Below are positions 34,308 to 44,967 of a stretch of 64,000 nt of DNA, in pieces. The notes beneath the pieces are model-generated. The model searched no databases. It worked only from the letters and a program-made list of their open reading frames with translations, and was not told where the DNA came from. A program made the translations under genes and the position numbers. Every line of letters begins with the position of its first letter. Position 1 is the stretch's first letter. This DNA is from Plazaster borealis. Taxonomy: Eukaryota; Echinodermata; Asteroidea; Forcipulatida; Labidiasteridae. The stretch lies in the NCBI GenBank assembly GCA_021014325.1, contig CM037472.1:38526234-38590233 (forward strand). Direction: 5' to 3'.

Positions 34308-36376
34308 CTTGACGTAGATAAGTAGCTCGCCCCATAACTCTTTAGATTTATCCTTCTTAACCATGGAAGAGGCTTTTTGTGACGATCGGATACACCTGAC
34401 GGTCCAGCCGAAACAAGCTACATTAAAGCAAACACATAGCATGACTGGTACACAGAACATGATATAAATCACCTCCCTGCTTGCAATCCAGCAGGAAACC
34501 TCGCTGCCGTAGCTGAAGTTAAGCCCTGTGCACTCGCAGAAATGCAAGATGAGATGAGGAATGATCACCAGCAGCGGGGAGCACCACCCAACCAAACACA
34601 GGGGACGGAACTTCCGGATGCTGGAATTGGTCTTGGCTGACGTGATTCCGGAGAAAGTGCGCATGAAATCCCATGACACGGCAGCCATCCACGCAAATGC
34701 CGACAACCAGAAATAATGTGTGATGACAGCAAAAGCACTGCACAGACCTCGAATCGAAAAATTGATCACGATTTGGGAAAGGATTGACGATAGTTGGGCA
34801 ATCAAGATGGCCAAGGACAAACTCATGACAGCCAAGCCGTGAGCGTTTCTCAGAGTAGAGAAGACAGAGTAGGTGATCAAGGTTGCTGTGAGCCCGGCTA
34901 AGGATAGACTGAAACAAACGAGGTTCACTATCTGCTCGGGTCTGGAGAAAAATTCCAACTTGGGCTTGACATAACACACTATCGTCTCCCCGTTGGGCAA
35001 TGTAGCCGTCGATTCCTGACTTGGTATATTCGCAGAGTATTTACTGTTGAAAACAGTGAGGGCTTCGCATGTTACAGTTGTCTCTCTTTCTCCACAAAAA
35101 CGAAAAACTTCCCCTTTTCCAATAATTGTCGTCCTCAAGTCATACTCAGTAAGTGCAGACGTGCTTGCGGGCCTGATGAGCGTGCCGCTATCAATTTCGT
35201 AGACAACCAACTGACCACTCATATTCATAGATACCCAAGCGCCCTCAGACATATACAAACATTCAGTGCTGTTATGACTACTGGTTCCATTTTGAGGCGG
35301 TTGTAGTACACATTCATCGATCAGTGATATGCTCAGGAGGCCACACTGACCTGGCCAGTCCGTCCTCGTGACATCAAGGCTAGGGTTTAGAATAGCGTCC
35401 AACTTTTTTTCAAAATTATCCACTTCCACAGACGAACTTGCTATGGACGCCGTTGTGCCTGACAAAGAGTTTTGGGTGTGTGAATCAAGCAGATTTTGAA
35501 GAGCTTGGGAGAATGGTAATGCCGCAACAATATCTGAGTAGCCGATAGCATAGATCAGACATTCCATAGCTTTGGCACTGTAGTAAGTAGGTCTACTTGT
35601 AGTTTTGAGTATGGTCTGTTTGTGCATGCATTTGATAGGTACATCAAGGGTAATGGTTTGATAGTGTTGCGACACATCGTATGAAAGTGACACAAGGTCG
35701 TGACTGATACTCCTAAATTCTGGCTCAATCGTTGGTTGTTTGGGACGGTCTAACTCCTTGCAAACATTGACGTCAATGTCATTGCATAAAGCACAATGTG
35801 GGTTTTTGAACTTGTCCCCAGAGGGGGCTATATAGGCTCCACATGACTCCGTAAGGTTATCCCTGTCACAAGAACTCGACAGGTTATTACATGATCGGAA
35901 CATATTCAACTCTGGATTCATCACCATGGTATGAACGGTAGCGTTAGTTACCTCTTCCCCATTCGGTGACATCTGCACAACGTCATGGCAATACGCACAT
36001 AAGACACTCTTGAAGGAGATATTCAATGGTGAATACAGAACTGGCTGAGGAGTTGATGGTGATTCGCATAAGTACCTTATGACGTCATCCTGCCAACTCT
36101 CCGGGCAGCTACTGACCAAATGATAAGTCATATACTCATCGGAATCCAACGGTAGACACTGGTAATATTCAGAGTCCTGTAAAGAGCTTCCAATCTTCAA
36201 ACCTGGGTGAGTTTCGTTTGTCCCCGGACAGACAGAATCAAAGTCATAACAACACTCCTGAAATACTCGGCACATGTCATCACAACCGCATTGGTGCTGA
36301 GTTGGTAGGTCGCCACATCGACCAAGGCATGTCTGCTCTGGCGAGATGCGAACTGTGACTCCATTCAGTGAAATAT
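34308..36376 (-). CDS. Gene 2 exon: somatomedin-B domain, ectodomain and TM1-TM5 of adhesion-like GPCR
   Basis: This is a single 2,069-nt exon. The acceptor is TTTCCCTCTGCATTTAATACAG (phase 1), the donor CAAG|GTATGTG (phase 0). Exon residues about 17-50 form a somatomedin-B domain with eight cysteines spaced C-x3-C-x8-C-x-C-x3-C-x5-CC-x6-C. A long cysteine-rich ectodomain follows with CAYC and NPHCALCN blocks seen in invertebrate family-B receptors. Then come five hydrophobic spans: TM1 about 484-506, TM2 513-537, TM3 545-569, TM4 592-613, TM5 635-663. TM3 reads HYFWLSAFAWMAAVSWDFMR, close to the Methuselah/adhesion pattern. A TM3-start cysteine can pair with the SCW cysteine of extracellular loop 2. 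A canonical GPS cleavage motif is not evident. The exon ends at ELLIYVK, the start of TM6; the rest must lie in the gap. It is predicted to be a plasma-membrane G-protein-coupled receptor. Confidence 0.9.
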
Positions 36377-36454
36377 CTGTATTAAATGCAGAGGGAAAAA
36401 AAGCGAAATAGTTTGACTTTATGCACAAGTTACATTTGTGAAATTGTAAATGAA

Positions 36455-36535
36455 CAATAGAAATAAATAAATGAATAAATAAATATATATATTAAATAAA
36501 TAGATAAAATAATAAATCAACAATAAATAAATACA
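36455..36535 (+). repeat. (AAAT)n-rich simple sequence
   Basis: Runs of AAATAAAT with ATATATAT just 5' of the gene 2 7TM exon (in its upstream intron). Confidence 0.85.
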
Positions 36536-36642
36536 ATCATGACCCCTTGCATATATGCAAGAGCAGCATTTATTGTGACTTTTATTATTGAGGCTTATTA
36601 ATGTATGTCGTTGTTACTGATGTTGAATAAACGGAGTAGTAT

Positions 36643-36846
36643 ACTGCAAAAACTGGGGTGTTAAAATTGACACCATGGGTGCTGTCACATTATAGATACT
36701 CAAGAAAGAATCAAAATTAACATCACAGGGTGTTACAATAATGTAATTGTAATAGCAGAAATTAGTGTTATTTTAACACCCTATGGTGTAAATTTTGATT
36801 ATTTTTTCGGTATCTTTATGTGACAACACCCCAGTTTTTGCAGTGA
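36643..36846 (+). mobile_element. Hairpin MITE (ACTGCAAAAACTGGGGTGTT)
   Basis: Left ACTGCAAAAACTGGGGTGTTAAAATT and right AACACCCCAGTTTTTGCAGT are inverted; inner ACACCATGGG/CCCTATGGTGT also pair. It is in the gene 2 intron just before the 7TM exon. No clear target duplication. Confidence 0.75.
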
Positions 36847-37376
36847 ACAACTCCACATCAAGAGAAGAAGGGAAACAATAAATAAGGCAAAAAGAAGTAG
36901 GTTATCGGTAACATGCTGTTTCAAAAAGGGTCGGTAGGTCGGGGAATTTGTTTTTGCGTTTTGTGAAAGAAAACAAAACTTTTTTATTCTGATAAGTTTG
37001 ACTATAGTCAGTGTAAAATTGCTCTACTAAGGACTAGCCTACATGATTCAATAAACAAATAGAAAATAAAACATTAAAGAAGAAGAAGAAGAAGAAGGGA
37101 ACAAAAACCAAAACAGCAAGTGACAAAAGCACTGCTCAAAAATCCACCAAAGACCTCTAAATCTATACGTTAAACTCATCTGAGGTACGCAGGAAATGTT
37201 GCCAGTTAAAAAGGTGGTTCGGCTGTGTCAGATGCTTTTCTCCTAAAAAGAAAGAGTAATTTTCGGCTAAAATGATTTCCAAAATGGTCTGCACGTGAAC
37301 CCTGTTGTGTGTCCACGATTGTGTTATAAAGCAATTGGGGAAAGTTATGTATGTATGCAGTATACACTTTTCTAAC

Positions 37377-37721
37377 CTGCCGTGCATATAATTTCCAAGT
37401 TGTAACCACCGTGTCTGTGACAGCGATTTTCCACTCCAAGCCAAGAGACATTCCCGAGACTATCCTTTCGAAAAAGATACTCCAAGTTACGGTTGTTTTG
37501 CTGCAGAATCAAGTTGACGTCGACCACGCAATTCTGACTCAGCTCGAAGCAGACTCTTTCCGCAACTTCTGTAATACCCATTTCGTCGTAGAAACAAGCT
37601 GGTGCCCAGTTTGACCCATTGTGTCTCAGCTCCAGAACACCTGCTAACTGCGACGAGCCGTTGACAAGTCGAACGTCGAACAAGTCAGTCACATCAACGT
37701 TGGTTGCAATGACGTCATCAT
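37377..37721 (-). CDS. Gene 2 exon: third, divergent SRCR-like domain
   Basis: This 345-nt minus-strand exon begins after CGATCACACAG and ends at GGCAG|GTTAGA, phase 1 both ends. It encodes DDDVIATNVDVTDLFDVRL followed by LELRHNG, WAPACFYDE, VCFELSQNC and the GNVSWLGVENRCHRHGG tail. It is the clear paralogue of 32821-33171. It lies directly upstream of the SMB-7TM exon, with an intron of about 1 kb holding a hairpin MITE and A/T-rich repeats. Its phase-1 end joins the 7TM exon in frame, which is the main evidence that the SRCR domains and the GPCR belong to one gene. Confidence 0.82.
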
Positions 37722-38042
37722 CTGTGTGATCGACATTGGATATACAACAACACATTTGAAAAAAAGCGGCTAGATCATAGTCGATTTGTCTCTTTTCGCA
37801 AACAACATTTTTAACTCTGAAACAAACAGTCATTGGCTTCAGAACCAGACATTCCACACAAACGGCCCTCTTTAAAGTCAGATTCTTTCTTTTTTTAGCG
37901 AGTCGACAATAGTAATAAATTTCACTAGTGCTGTCTTCTAAGATCTTAAGAAGTAAGTCTCTTTTTAACATCCTCAATCACTTTTTCAAAACTTTATATA
38001 GCATTGTAGTGTGTGGTTTGTAGATGTACCACAAAGTATTGA

Positions 38043-38458
38043 ATAATAATAATAATAATACACAGTTCTTATACAGCGCTTTATACTCCCGATGAGTGTC
38101 TCAAAGCGCTCAGTATTTTTCCTACAAGGTAAGTGGAGTTACGTGTTGAAGTATGAGACCTATTCCTTTGCATAGCACCATGTAATGGTTTACAAGGTGC
38201 TGTGGCGCAATATGCAGCCAATCAAACCAGGAACACCGAGCCGAACCCCTTCTCTTTACGATAAGTGCACTGGGTTCTTTTACGTGCATTACACAACACA
38301 CGGGACCTACGGCTTAACGTCCCACCCGAAGGACGAAGCACGTGGTTAAGTGTCTTACTTAAGGACACAAGTGTCACGACTGGGATTCGAACCCACACTC
38401 TGCTGATCAGAAACACCAGAGCTTGAGTTCGGTGTTTTTATCCGCTCGGCCACGACAC
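38043..38458 (-). mobile_element. tRNA-derived SINE, full copy, minus strand
   Basis: Very close to the copy at 245-663 over its full length, including the body and the (ATT)n tail at 38043-38060. It lies in the gene 2 intron between the second and third SRCR exons, in sense with the gene. High similarity suggests recent activity. Confidence 0.88.
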
Positions 38459-38460
38459 GA

Positions 38461-38521
38461 TGAAAACAAGTTACCTATAAGTGAAAACAAGTTACCTAAG
38501 TGAAAACAAGTTACCTAAGTG
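38461..38521 (+). repeat. Short tandem repeat (GTGAAAACAAGTTACCTAA)x3
   Basis: Three head-to-tail copies of AAAACAAGTTACCTAAGTG sit directly against the 5' head of the minus-strand SINE at 38458. They may be target-site slippage next to the insertion. Confidence 0.75.
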
Positions 38522-39084
38522 TTTGGTAAAGTTTCAAATACTCTAAAAAACATTGAATTTGGTGTGCCCCAATGCACATTTCTTGGACCGCTGTTATTCT
38601 TCATTTGCATGAATGGATTTCTGTTTAATAATCATTCAAGAAATTTCCCTTTTGTATAACACGGCTATAGGCCTATTTGACTACGCATAATCACAGTCTT
38701 CTGTTTTTAAAACTCTGCAGTGAGGGTCACTGGTCAGCACGTGCTGACTTGTCGCTCCTTACACACTGGTCAGCTCATACATTATGTCATGATATCTTAA
38801 CTGGACCATGAGACACGTCCTAAAGGGGGTGTCAATCAACAGGTAATTGTGATTTGGTTAGGAGGTGGCAGGATAAAACTCTGCTTCCATCCTTTGTGTA
38901 CGAAATCAGTATGTCAATTGTTAATAGATGGAACCAAATTATAAGAATTAATTAATTAAGCAAACAAACAAATAAACTTGAATTAACCCAGGCAATACCT
39001 GGACATGTAGACAATACACTTAGAAGAAAAAAATCGTTGAAAAGTGCTAAACAAACCTTCTTAACCTAGGAGGACAATAAGGTT

Positions 39085-40072
39085 CCCGGTTGGGTGAAGG
39101 TCCCCAATTGGAGAACGTGTACAAAACCAATGGGAGCTGTTGCCAAAATGTTAGTACAAACAAAAGAGGGACAATAGGGGGTTCCAAATTGCAGGTGTTT
39201 ACACACTTGTGTCTGTGAGCGTGTCTATCCATTGAAACCGAGGACTTTAACAAAAGGGATCCGGGTGTTTGACAAAGCGAGGACGTCCTCGCTTCGTTTT
39301 CGTGTACAAACCCAATGGGGACGTCGCTTAAAAACAAACAATGGGAGAACAAAGAGAAGTCCTCGATTAGCGGGATTCACAAACGTGTGTGTGTGTGTGG
39401 ACACACGGAAGGGCATACGTGGGGTCCTGACAACAATGGAACAATTGACCCCACAAGGTCATTTCAATAGGAACAATTGGGCCCCACAAGGGAATTCTTC
39501 AGAAAAGGGAATAATAGAACAACAATAGCAGTACCCCACAAACCGGATCCGTAAGGATGGGTGTACACGTAAGATTCAAATTGAGGACTTGATAACAAAA
39601 GGGACAATATAGGTCCACGATTGCTATCATAAAGGAACATGGGGGGGGGGGTAAACGTGTGTCAGGACAAAGAGTTGAACAAAGGAGGGTCAACGATTGG
39701 AGCCAATTACAAACGCGTGTATGGGAAAAACATAGGGACAATATGTGCGAAGCTTTCTCCCAGTTGGAAATAATGTACAAAAACAAAGGGAGATGTTGTC
39801 AAAAAGTTAAGGTATACAAACAAAAGAGGGACAAAAGGAGGTCTCCGACCGATTGCAGGTGTTTATACACTAACTTCTGGTGAGTGTCTACACCCGTTGA
39901 AACCGAGGACTTTAACAAAAGGGATCCGGGTATTTGACAGAGCGAGGACGTCCTCGCTTCGCTTCCGTGTACAAAACCAATGGGGACGTCGCTTAAAAAA
40001 CCCTAAGTCCAAACAATGGGAGAACAAAGAGAAGTCCTCGATTTACGGGATTCACAAACGTGTGTGAGTGTG
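39085..40072 (+). repeat. Long direct repeat, two units 664 bp apart
   Basis: Unit 1 (about 39085-39408) and unit 2 (about 39745-40072) share GAAACCGAGGACTTTAACAAAAGGGATCCGGGT, GCGAGGACGTCCTCGCTTCG, TGGGGACGTCGCTTAAAAA and GAGAAGTCCTCGATT(A/T). The spacer contains CCCCACAAGG-type phrases. It lies in the gene 2 intron between the second and third SRCR exons, close to the second. Confidence 0.85.
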
Positions 40073-40158
40073 GGGTTGCATTACCTCCTATGTTGGTCCC
40101 CTAACCAGATCCCTTGCAAAACCATAAAATGATCATTATAGTTATGTATTGATCGTAC

Positions 40159-40503
40159 CTGTTGCGCAAACCACGTTCCAATAGCTTTGTTGTTGGAAGT
40201 CACCATCAGAAAGTTTATTTCCACAGTATTTTAGCGAATCCCCGATGCAATCTAATATACTGCTGTGGTTTGGATGGCAACTGGCGAAGATCGTGAAGGA
40301 ACTGAGGTCGACATCTTGTTGGTCACTAAGGCACGGGTTGTTGCTTGCTAGGGCTAATGGGAAACCAAAATGGCGACACGCTAAATCCACATCACCCACT
40401 TGTATCTGATTGTGGTGCGTGAGCCTTGCCCAGCCGGTGCTGCCCATGTCCACCTGGACCGTTCCTTCACGGGATGAACAACCGCCAGAAAGGCGGAGTT
40501 TGT
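40159..40503 (-). CDS. Gene 2 exon: second SRCR-like domain
   Basis: This 345-nt exon has acceptor TTTTTTTAAACTGCAG and donor GCAACAG|GTACGATC, phase 1 at both ends. It encodes DKLRLSGGCSSREGTVQVD, TGWARL, a VDLACRHFGFPLAL block (SRCR C-R-x-x-GFP), and a terminal YWNVVCATG. It is the paralogue of 31071-31466 but lacks the Ser/Gly repeat insert, so it probably shows the ancestral length. It lies between two other SRCR-like exons. Confidence 0.85.
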
Positions 40504-40635
40504 CTGCAGTTTAAAAAAACGAGTGATTAACGACAAATCATTGCTGATGATGCTTTGAAAACGAGATCTCATTTTCATAGAACCACAGCATAACTCAGGG
40601 AGAAAGAAAGCATAATTGAGCTGTGTTGTGCTTAA

Positions 40636-41000
40636 AGGCATGAACACGTTTGGTAATTTTCAAAGAGCAGTATTCTCACTTGGTGTATCCCAACATTATG
40701 CATAAAATAACAAGCCTGTGAACACTTGGGCTCAATTGATCATCGAAGTTGCAAGAAAATGATGAAAGAAAAAACCCCTTGTTGTACAAATTTGTGTGCT
40801 TTCAGATAGGAATAAAAACTTCTTGCAAGAAGTTTTTATTATTTTAGTGAGAAATTACCTGTTTCTCAAAAACTGCGTTACTTCAGAGGGAGTCGTTTCC
40901 TACCATGTTTTATACTATCAACAGCTCTCCGTTGCTCGTTACCAAGTAAGTTTTTATGCTAATGTATATTTTGAGTAATTACCAAACGTGTACAGTGCCT
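40636..41000 (+). mobile_element. TTAA-type MITE in gene 2 intron
   Basis: TTAA|AGGCATGAACACGTTTGGTAA to CCAAACGTGTACAGTGCCT; the right target copy has decayed to TTCAA. It lies between the first and second SRCR exons of gene 2, antisense to the gene. Confidence 0.78.
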
Positions 41001-41369
41001 TCAATTGGGACTAGGTGTTCTAAAAATGGGCACAGGGACTATACTATACTATGTAAGCAACTATACTATTTTATCATACAAATACTGTTTAAATATCACT
41101 TTATCTCTGACGAAATAACTACCCTATAACAATGTTGGTTCAATTTAGAAATAAGCAGGACACCAGTCACAGATGGTACAAATGCAACAGGAATTTTGGC
41201 TAGTGTTCGTATTCTGTTTGGTATGATTTGAAACGTTTTATGGTGGGAATGCAATCTAGTGAGGTTTGCGGAGACACTGCCATTGTACTTAAAACTCTCT
41301 CCCTGAGTTTACGTTGTGGTTCTGAGAAGAACTGTGACACGGTTGTGTTCATTCAAAGACGTTCTTCAC

Positions 41370-41741
41370 CTGTTGCGCAAAGTACTGCTATGTCTTGCCC
41401 GTGGTCACAGCTGGCTTCCGGCAGCTTCCATTTAGCGAAGACACACTCAGCGTCAGCGAAAGATGAGGATGCTGGGAAGCATTTGACGCCATAGAACCAT
41501 ATTGGCCCATTGGTGTGCGTGTATCTGTCCCGGGCAAGACTGTACACGTAATGACCCAGATAACCGACTTGAAGGCAAACGTTCAATTCCCTGCTCAGGT
41601 GGCAGAAATGTTGTAAGTTCTCTGTAAAAAGACCCGAAGAATCACAAACGGTCCCCCAAGACTGACCAGGGTCGGGGCGAAACTCAATACGCCCTTCGTT
41701 TTTGTATGAAGATCCGGCTAGTCTGAACTCGCCACCCAAAG
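41370..41741 (-). CDS. Gene 2 exon: first SRCR-like domain
   Basis: This 372-nt exon has acceptor TTTGTTTTTACAG and donor GCAACAG|GTGAAG, phase 1 both ends. It encodes ALGGEFRLAGSSYKNEGRIE, then QSWGTVCDSSG (a near-canonical WGTVCD), LQVGYLGHYV, GPIWFYGVKC and a final SCDHGQDIAVLCATG. It is the best-preserved SRCR domain in the window and pairs with 29900-30250. The intron upstream contains the 288-bp palindrome and a 27-nt linker exon at 42348-42322. Confidence 0.87.
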
Positions 41742-41981
41742 CTGTAAAAACAAAAACAAATGTCGTAAGATACCCGTTTAAACCAGAACAATATTGACAA
41801 TATCCTTCGCATAATGACGTTACAAACTTAAACAGCGCCCTCACTGTGGTCGAAGAAAGATATCGGGGTCCCCGTGTAAGGATGAATACAGGCACTGGTC
41901 TTACTAACTCAATGGTTTCGTATAGACCCTTCCCATAAAATAGGAAATAATGTAAATTGCATATTGCCCGTGCCAACCAAT

Positions 41982-42269
41982 TAATTTTTTACACACTGTA
42001 CATGAAAAAATAATTATGTTTCTATAAGTCATTTACTCTTGAGGGATTCAGCCCCCAAATACACTGCAACTCAACGCGCGGCCAGCACCATCTGGACAGG
42101 CCATAGGCTACACATAGGCCTAAGGCCTATGGCCTATGTGTAGCCTATGGCCTGTCCAGATGGTGCTGGCCGCGCGTTGAGTTGCAGTGTACTTGGGGGC
42201 TGAATCCCTCAAGAGTAAATGACTTATAGAAACATGATTATTTGTACATGTACAGTGTGTAAAAAATTA
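41982..42269. repeat. 288-bp near-perfect palindrome
   Basis: Two 139-base arms (41982-42120 and 42131-42269) are reverse complements with four mismatches that I can count, around a 10-base centre TAAGGCCTAT. It lies in the gene 2 intron between the linker exon at 42322 and the first SRCR exon. It could be a very young fold-back element or an assembly fold-back artefact; the mismatches favour a real element. Confidence 0.93.
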
Positions 42270-42321
42270 CAATTAGTTTGTCACATATTCTCGATAATAA
42301 AAAACACCAACAATTACATAC

Positions 42322-42348
42322 CAAGTTCCGAACTGGGCCCATTTTCTC
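42322..42348 (-). CDS. Gene 2 linker micro-exon (27 nt)
   Basis: Minus strand: acceptor TTTCTTTTTAAG, 27 coding bases, donor CTTG|GTATGT, phase 1-1, encoding about ENGPSSEL. It joins in frame to the first SRCR exon (Gly/Ala-Leu-Gly-Gly). Its low complexity and acidic or polar content suit a flexible linker. It is supported by splice signals and phase only. Confidence 0.55.
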
Positions 42349-42539
42349 CTTAAAAAGAAATAAAAAACACACATAATAGTCAATAATTAAATTGGTGAAA
42401 CACATAGCGTCAATAGAATGCTATATTACGTTTGATTTACCAACCCCCCAGTTCCCAAATTCGATAATATTGATAGTAATCATAAATCACTCGTGGAATT
42501 TAAAACAATTTCATCAAACAAATGGATTAAATTTCTTAC

Positions 42540-42584
42540 CTTTATCAAACTCAGCAGTACCGGTATATGTTGTGCTGTAATCGT
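42540..42584 (-). CDS. Gene 2 linker micro-exon (45 nt)
   Basis: Minus strand: acceptor CTTTATCTGTTTAATGTCAG, 45 bases, donor AAAG|GTAAGA, phase 1-1, encoding DDYSTTYTGTAEFDK: Thr/Ser-rich and acidic, as in an exposed and possibly O-glycosylated stalk. Its flanking intron is homologous to the tandem units around the exons at 43911, 44438 and 44941. Confidence 0.57.
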
Positions 42585-43910
42585 CTGACATTAAACAGAT
42601 AAAGAGAGATTAAGTAAGTTTTAGTTTTAACCATGAATTTCATTTGAATTTTTGTAACAACTTTGTTTATCTGCTCTATCATGCGGGAGTCGTAGGTTCA
42701 AATCCCACCCAAGATGCCCACGGATTGTTTTTCTGTACGACTCACAAAAGCACTAATTATGGGCTACTAACAGTGATGACTACCAACAGAATCATGTTGA
42801 TACGCATCTGCTGCACGTCCAAAGTTTGCCAGCTACTAATTCCGGCTCAAAAGCTGGCATTCGTTTGTGTGTAATTTTACCAACAAATCACCCAAATCGT
42901 CGTTCAAAAAATTTCTTATGACAGAAACCTCTAAATCCGAGAAGACCTCCAGTCTCTGATATGTAAAAGCAAGTTCCAATTCTTAAACTTTGCTTCCACA
43001 AATCATCAAAAGCTCAATGCATCATCGTTAGCTCAATGCATTATATAGACCCAACCCATGAAGTAAAGTGCACATCGCGCGTGCGCACTTAACACCACTG
43101 TAGGCACAATGAGGGAACATTGCAACCTCGTTCCCAGTGGCGTACGATCTTGCTGCGCCATTTTTCTTTCCCAGAATGCAATGCTCGATCATAACCTCTG
43201 GAAGTGTGACTTTGAAATATCCAAATTATTGTATATTTTGATCAGTCCTGTGTGGTTGATCCATTCTGTGTTTGAGACAGACGCAGAGCGCGCTATCAAG
43301 AGACAGAATGCCCAAAGCTGTGCTGTATTATATGAGCTGTCAAACGGAAAACGCAATGTTCGGCGACCCAGACTTTAATACTCTGACTGTACTTAAAGAG
43401 ACACCTCAAGACTTCCGGTATTATTGTCCAGCAATGTGAAAGTACAGCAAAGGATAGGACAGCCTGTAGAGCTGCAGTGCAAGTTGGATCTGCTGCAGCT
43501 GAAGTGGCAATAGCAGCGGACGCAAATGCTTAACTACCAGTCTTAGCGTGTCGGAATTGTGGCAGATGTGTGACGTCACCCATCAGACTTTTGGCAGGCG
43601 TCCTATTCCGGTAACCTGAATTAATTAACTTGACTACGATGTCGTCATTCTCGTTGGCAAGCTGACAGCCTACACTGTCAAAGTCGGGAGCTCAAACAAA
43701 TTAAGTTGAAACTAAAAAAATTATAAGCATCGGAAATTTATTTTCTAATTTCATAGAATTTTTCAGTAGACCACCAATTGGGCGAACTATTTCCCTGGAG
43801 AACAAATCTGAGGGTTTTCATCCCACGTCTAAAAGTGAAACTTCCTTCCTTGTCTTCTCTCCATGGGGCGCTTGGCTAGTATAGTTGGCGTAAGTGGTAT
43901 CTTTCCTCAC

Positions 43911-43943
43911 CTTTCACCTCTAGGCCCCCGGTTGGAATTCCGC
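43911..43943 (-). CDS. Gene 2 linker micro-exon (33 nt)
   Basis: Minus strand: acceptor CGTGCCATAG, 33 bases, donor AAAG|GTGAGG, phase 1-1, encoding GGIPTGGLEVK. It sits at the edge of a tandem unit sharing the AGAGATTAAGTGAGTTTTAG flank with other linker exons. The acceptor tract is weaker than the others. Confidence 0.48.
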
Positions 43944-44119
43944 CTATGGCACGATAAAGAGAGATTAAGAGAGATTAAGTGAGTTTTAGTTTTAACCATG
44001 AACTCCATTTGAATTTCTGTATTAACTTCGTTTACCTGCTCTTTCATGCGGGAGTCGTGAGGTTCAAATCCCACCCGAGACGCCTACCGATTGATGCAGG
44101 ACTCAAGAAAGCACTTATT

Positions 44120-44230
44120 ATGGGCGTGCAGCAGATACGCGCCCGTGTGACGTATGATGACTTTAATATAACAGGATCCTGTTGATAAGTCATTACGTCA
44201 CACGCATGCGTATCTGCTGCACGCCCAAAG
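44120..44230. repeat. Inverted repeat inside the tandem unit (second copy at 44633-44732)
   Basis: GGGCGTGCAGCAGATACGCGCCCGTGTGACG and CGTCACACGCATGCGTATCTGCTGCACGCCC face each other around AACAGGATCCTGTTGATAAG. The next unit repeats this at 44633-44732. It is probably a small palindromic MITE carried along with the unit duplication. Confidence 0.7.
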
Positions 44231-44437
44231 TTTTTCGCTACTTCCGGTGTCATAAATCTGTCGCCCCATTATTCTGCCCCCATATGGGAAGTTAACGTTG
44301 GCTGAAGGAGGTTGTTTCAAAAGAGGGCGCAATCAAAATAATGTTGTACACAGTTCACCGTAAAGGGGGGGGGGAGAAACAGAATCTCCATGGAGCTTAA
44401 AATAATTTCATCAAACTAAATCGATTAAATTTCCTAC

Positions 44438-44464
44438 CTTCACTCGTTAGATGGGAGGCGCTGT
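44438..44464 (-). CDS. Gene 2 linker micro-exon, tandem-duplicated (27 nt, copy B)
   Basis: Minus strand: acceptor TTTTTAATATCAG, 27 bases, donor GAAG|GTAGGA, phase 1-1, encoding DSASHLTSE. A nearly identical exon lies about 500 bases upstream in the gene (44941-44967), with matching introns. Both copies keep splice sites and frame. Confidence 0.58.
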
Positions 44465-44940
44465 CTGATATTAAAAAGATAAAAAGAGAAAAGAGTTTTA
44501 GTTTCAACCGTGAACTCCATTTGAATTTCTGTATTAACTTCGTTTATATGCTCATTCATGCAGGAGTCGTGAGGTTCAAATCCCAACCGAGACGCCTACG
44601 GATTGCTGCAGGACTCAAGAAAGCACTTATTATGGGCGTGCGGCAGATACGCGCCCGTGTGACGTGATGACTTATATAACAGGATCCTGTTGATAAGTCA
44701 TTACGTCACACGCCTGCGTATCTGCTGCACGCCCAAAGTTTTTCGCTACTTCCGGTGTCATAAATCTGTCGCCCGATTATTCTGCCCCCATATGGGGAGT
44801 TAACGTTGGGCTGAAGGAGGTTGATTCAAAAGAGGGCGCTATCAAAACAATGCTGTACACAGTTCACCGTAAGGGGGGGAGACAGAATCTCCATGGAGCT
44901 TAAAATAATTTCATCAAACAAAATCTATTAAATTTCCTAC

Positions 44941-44967
44941 CTTCACTCGTCAGATGGGAGGGGCGGT
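44941..44967 (-). CDS. Gene 2 linker micro-exon, tandem-duplicated (27 nt, copy A)
   Basis: This is the sister of 44438-44464 with the same acceptor and donor context. It encodes (Y/D)RPSHLTSE; the first residue depends on the upstream exon. Changes between the copies fall in the coding part (AGC GCC versus CGC CCC) while the splice sites are unchanged. Confidence 0.57.

Noticed and set aside
33402..34335. Long open frames across the gap
   Set aside because: They are open only because N codons are not stops.
34519..34977. 152-codon minus-strand frame overlapping the 7TM exon
   Set aside because: Shadow frame of the GPCR exon; no domain pattern of its own.
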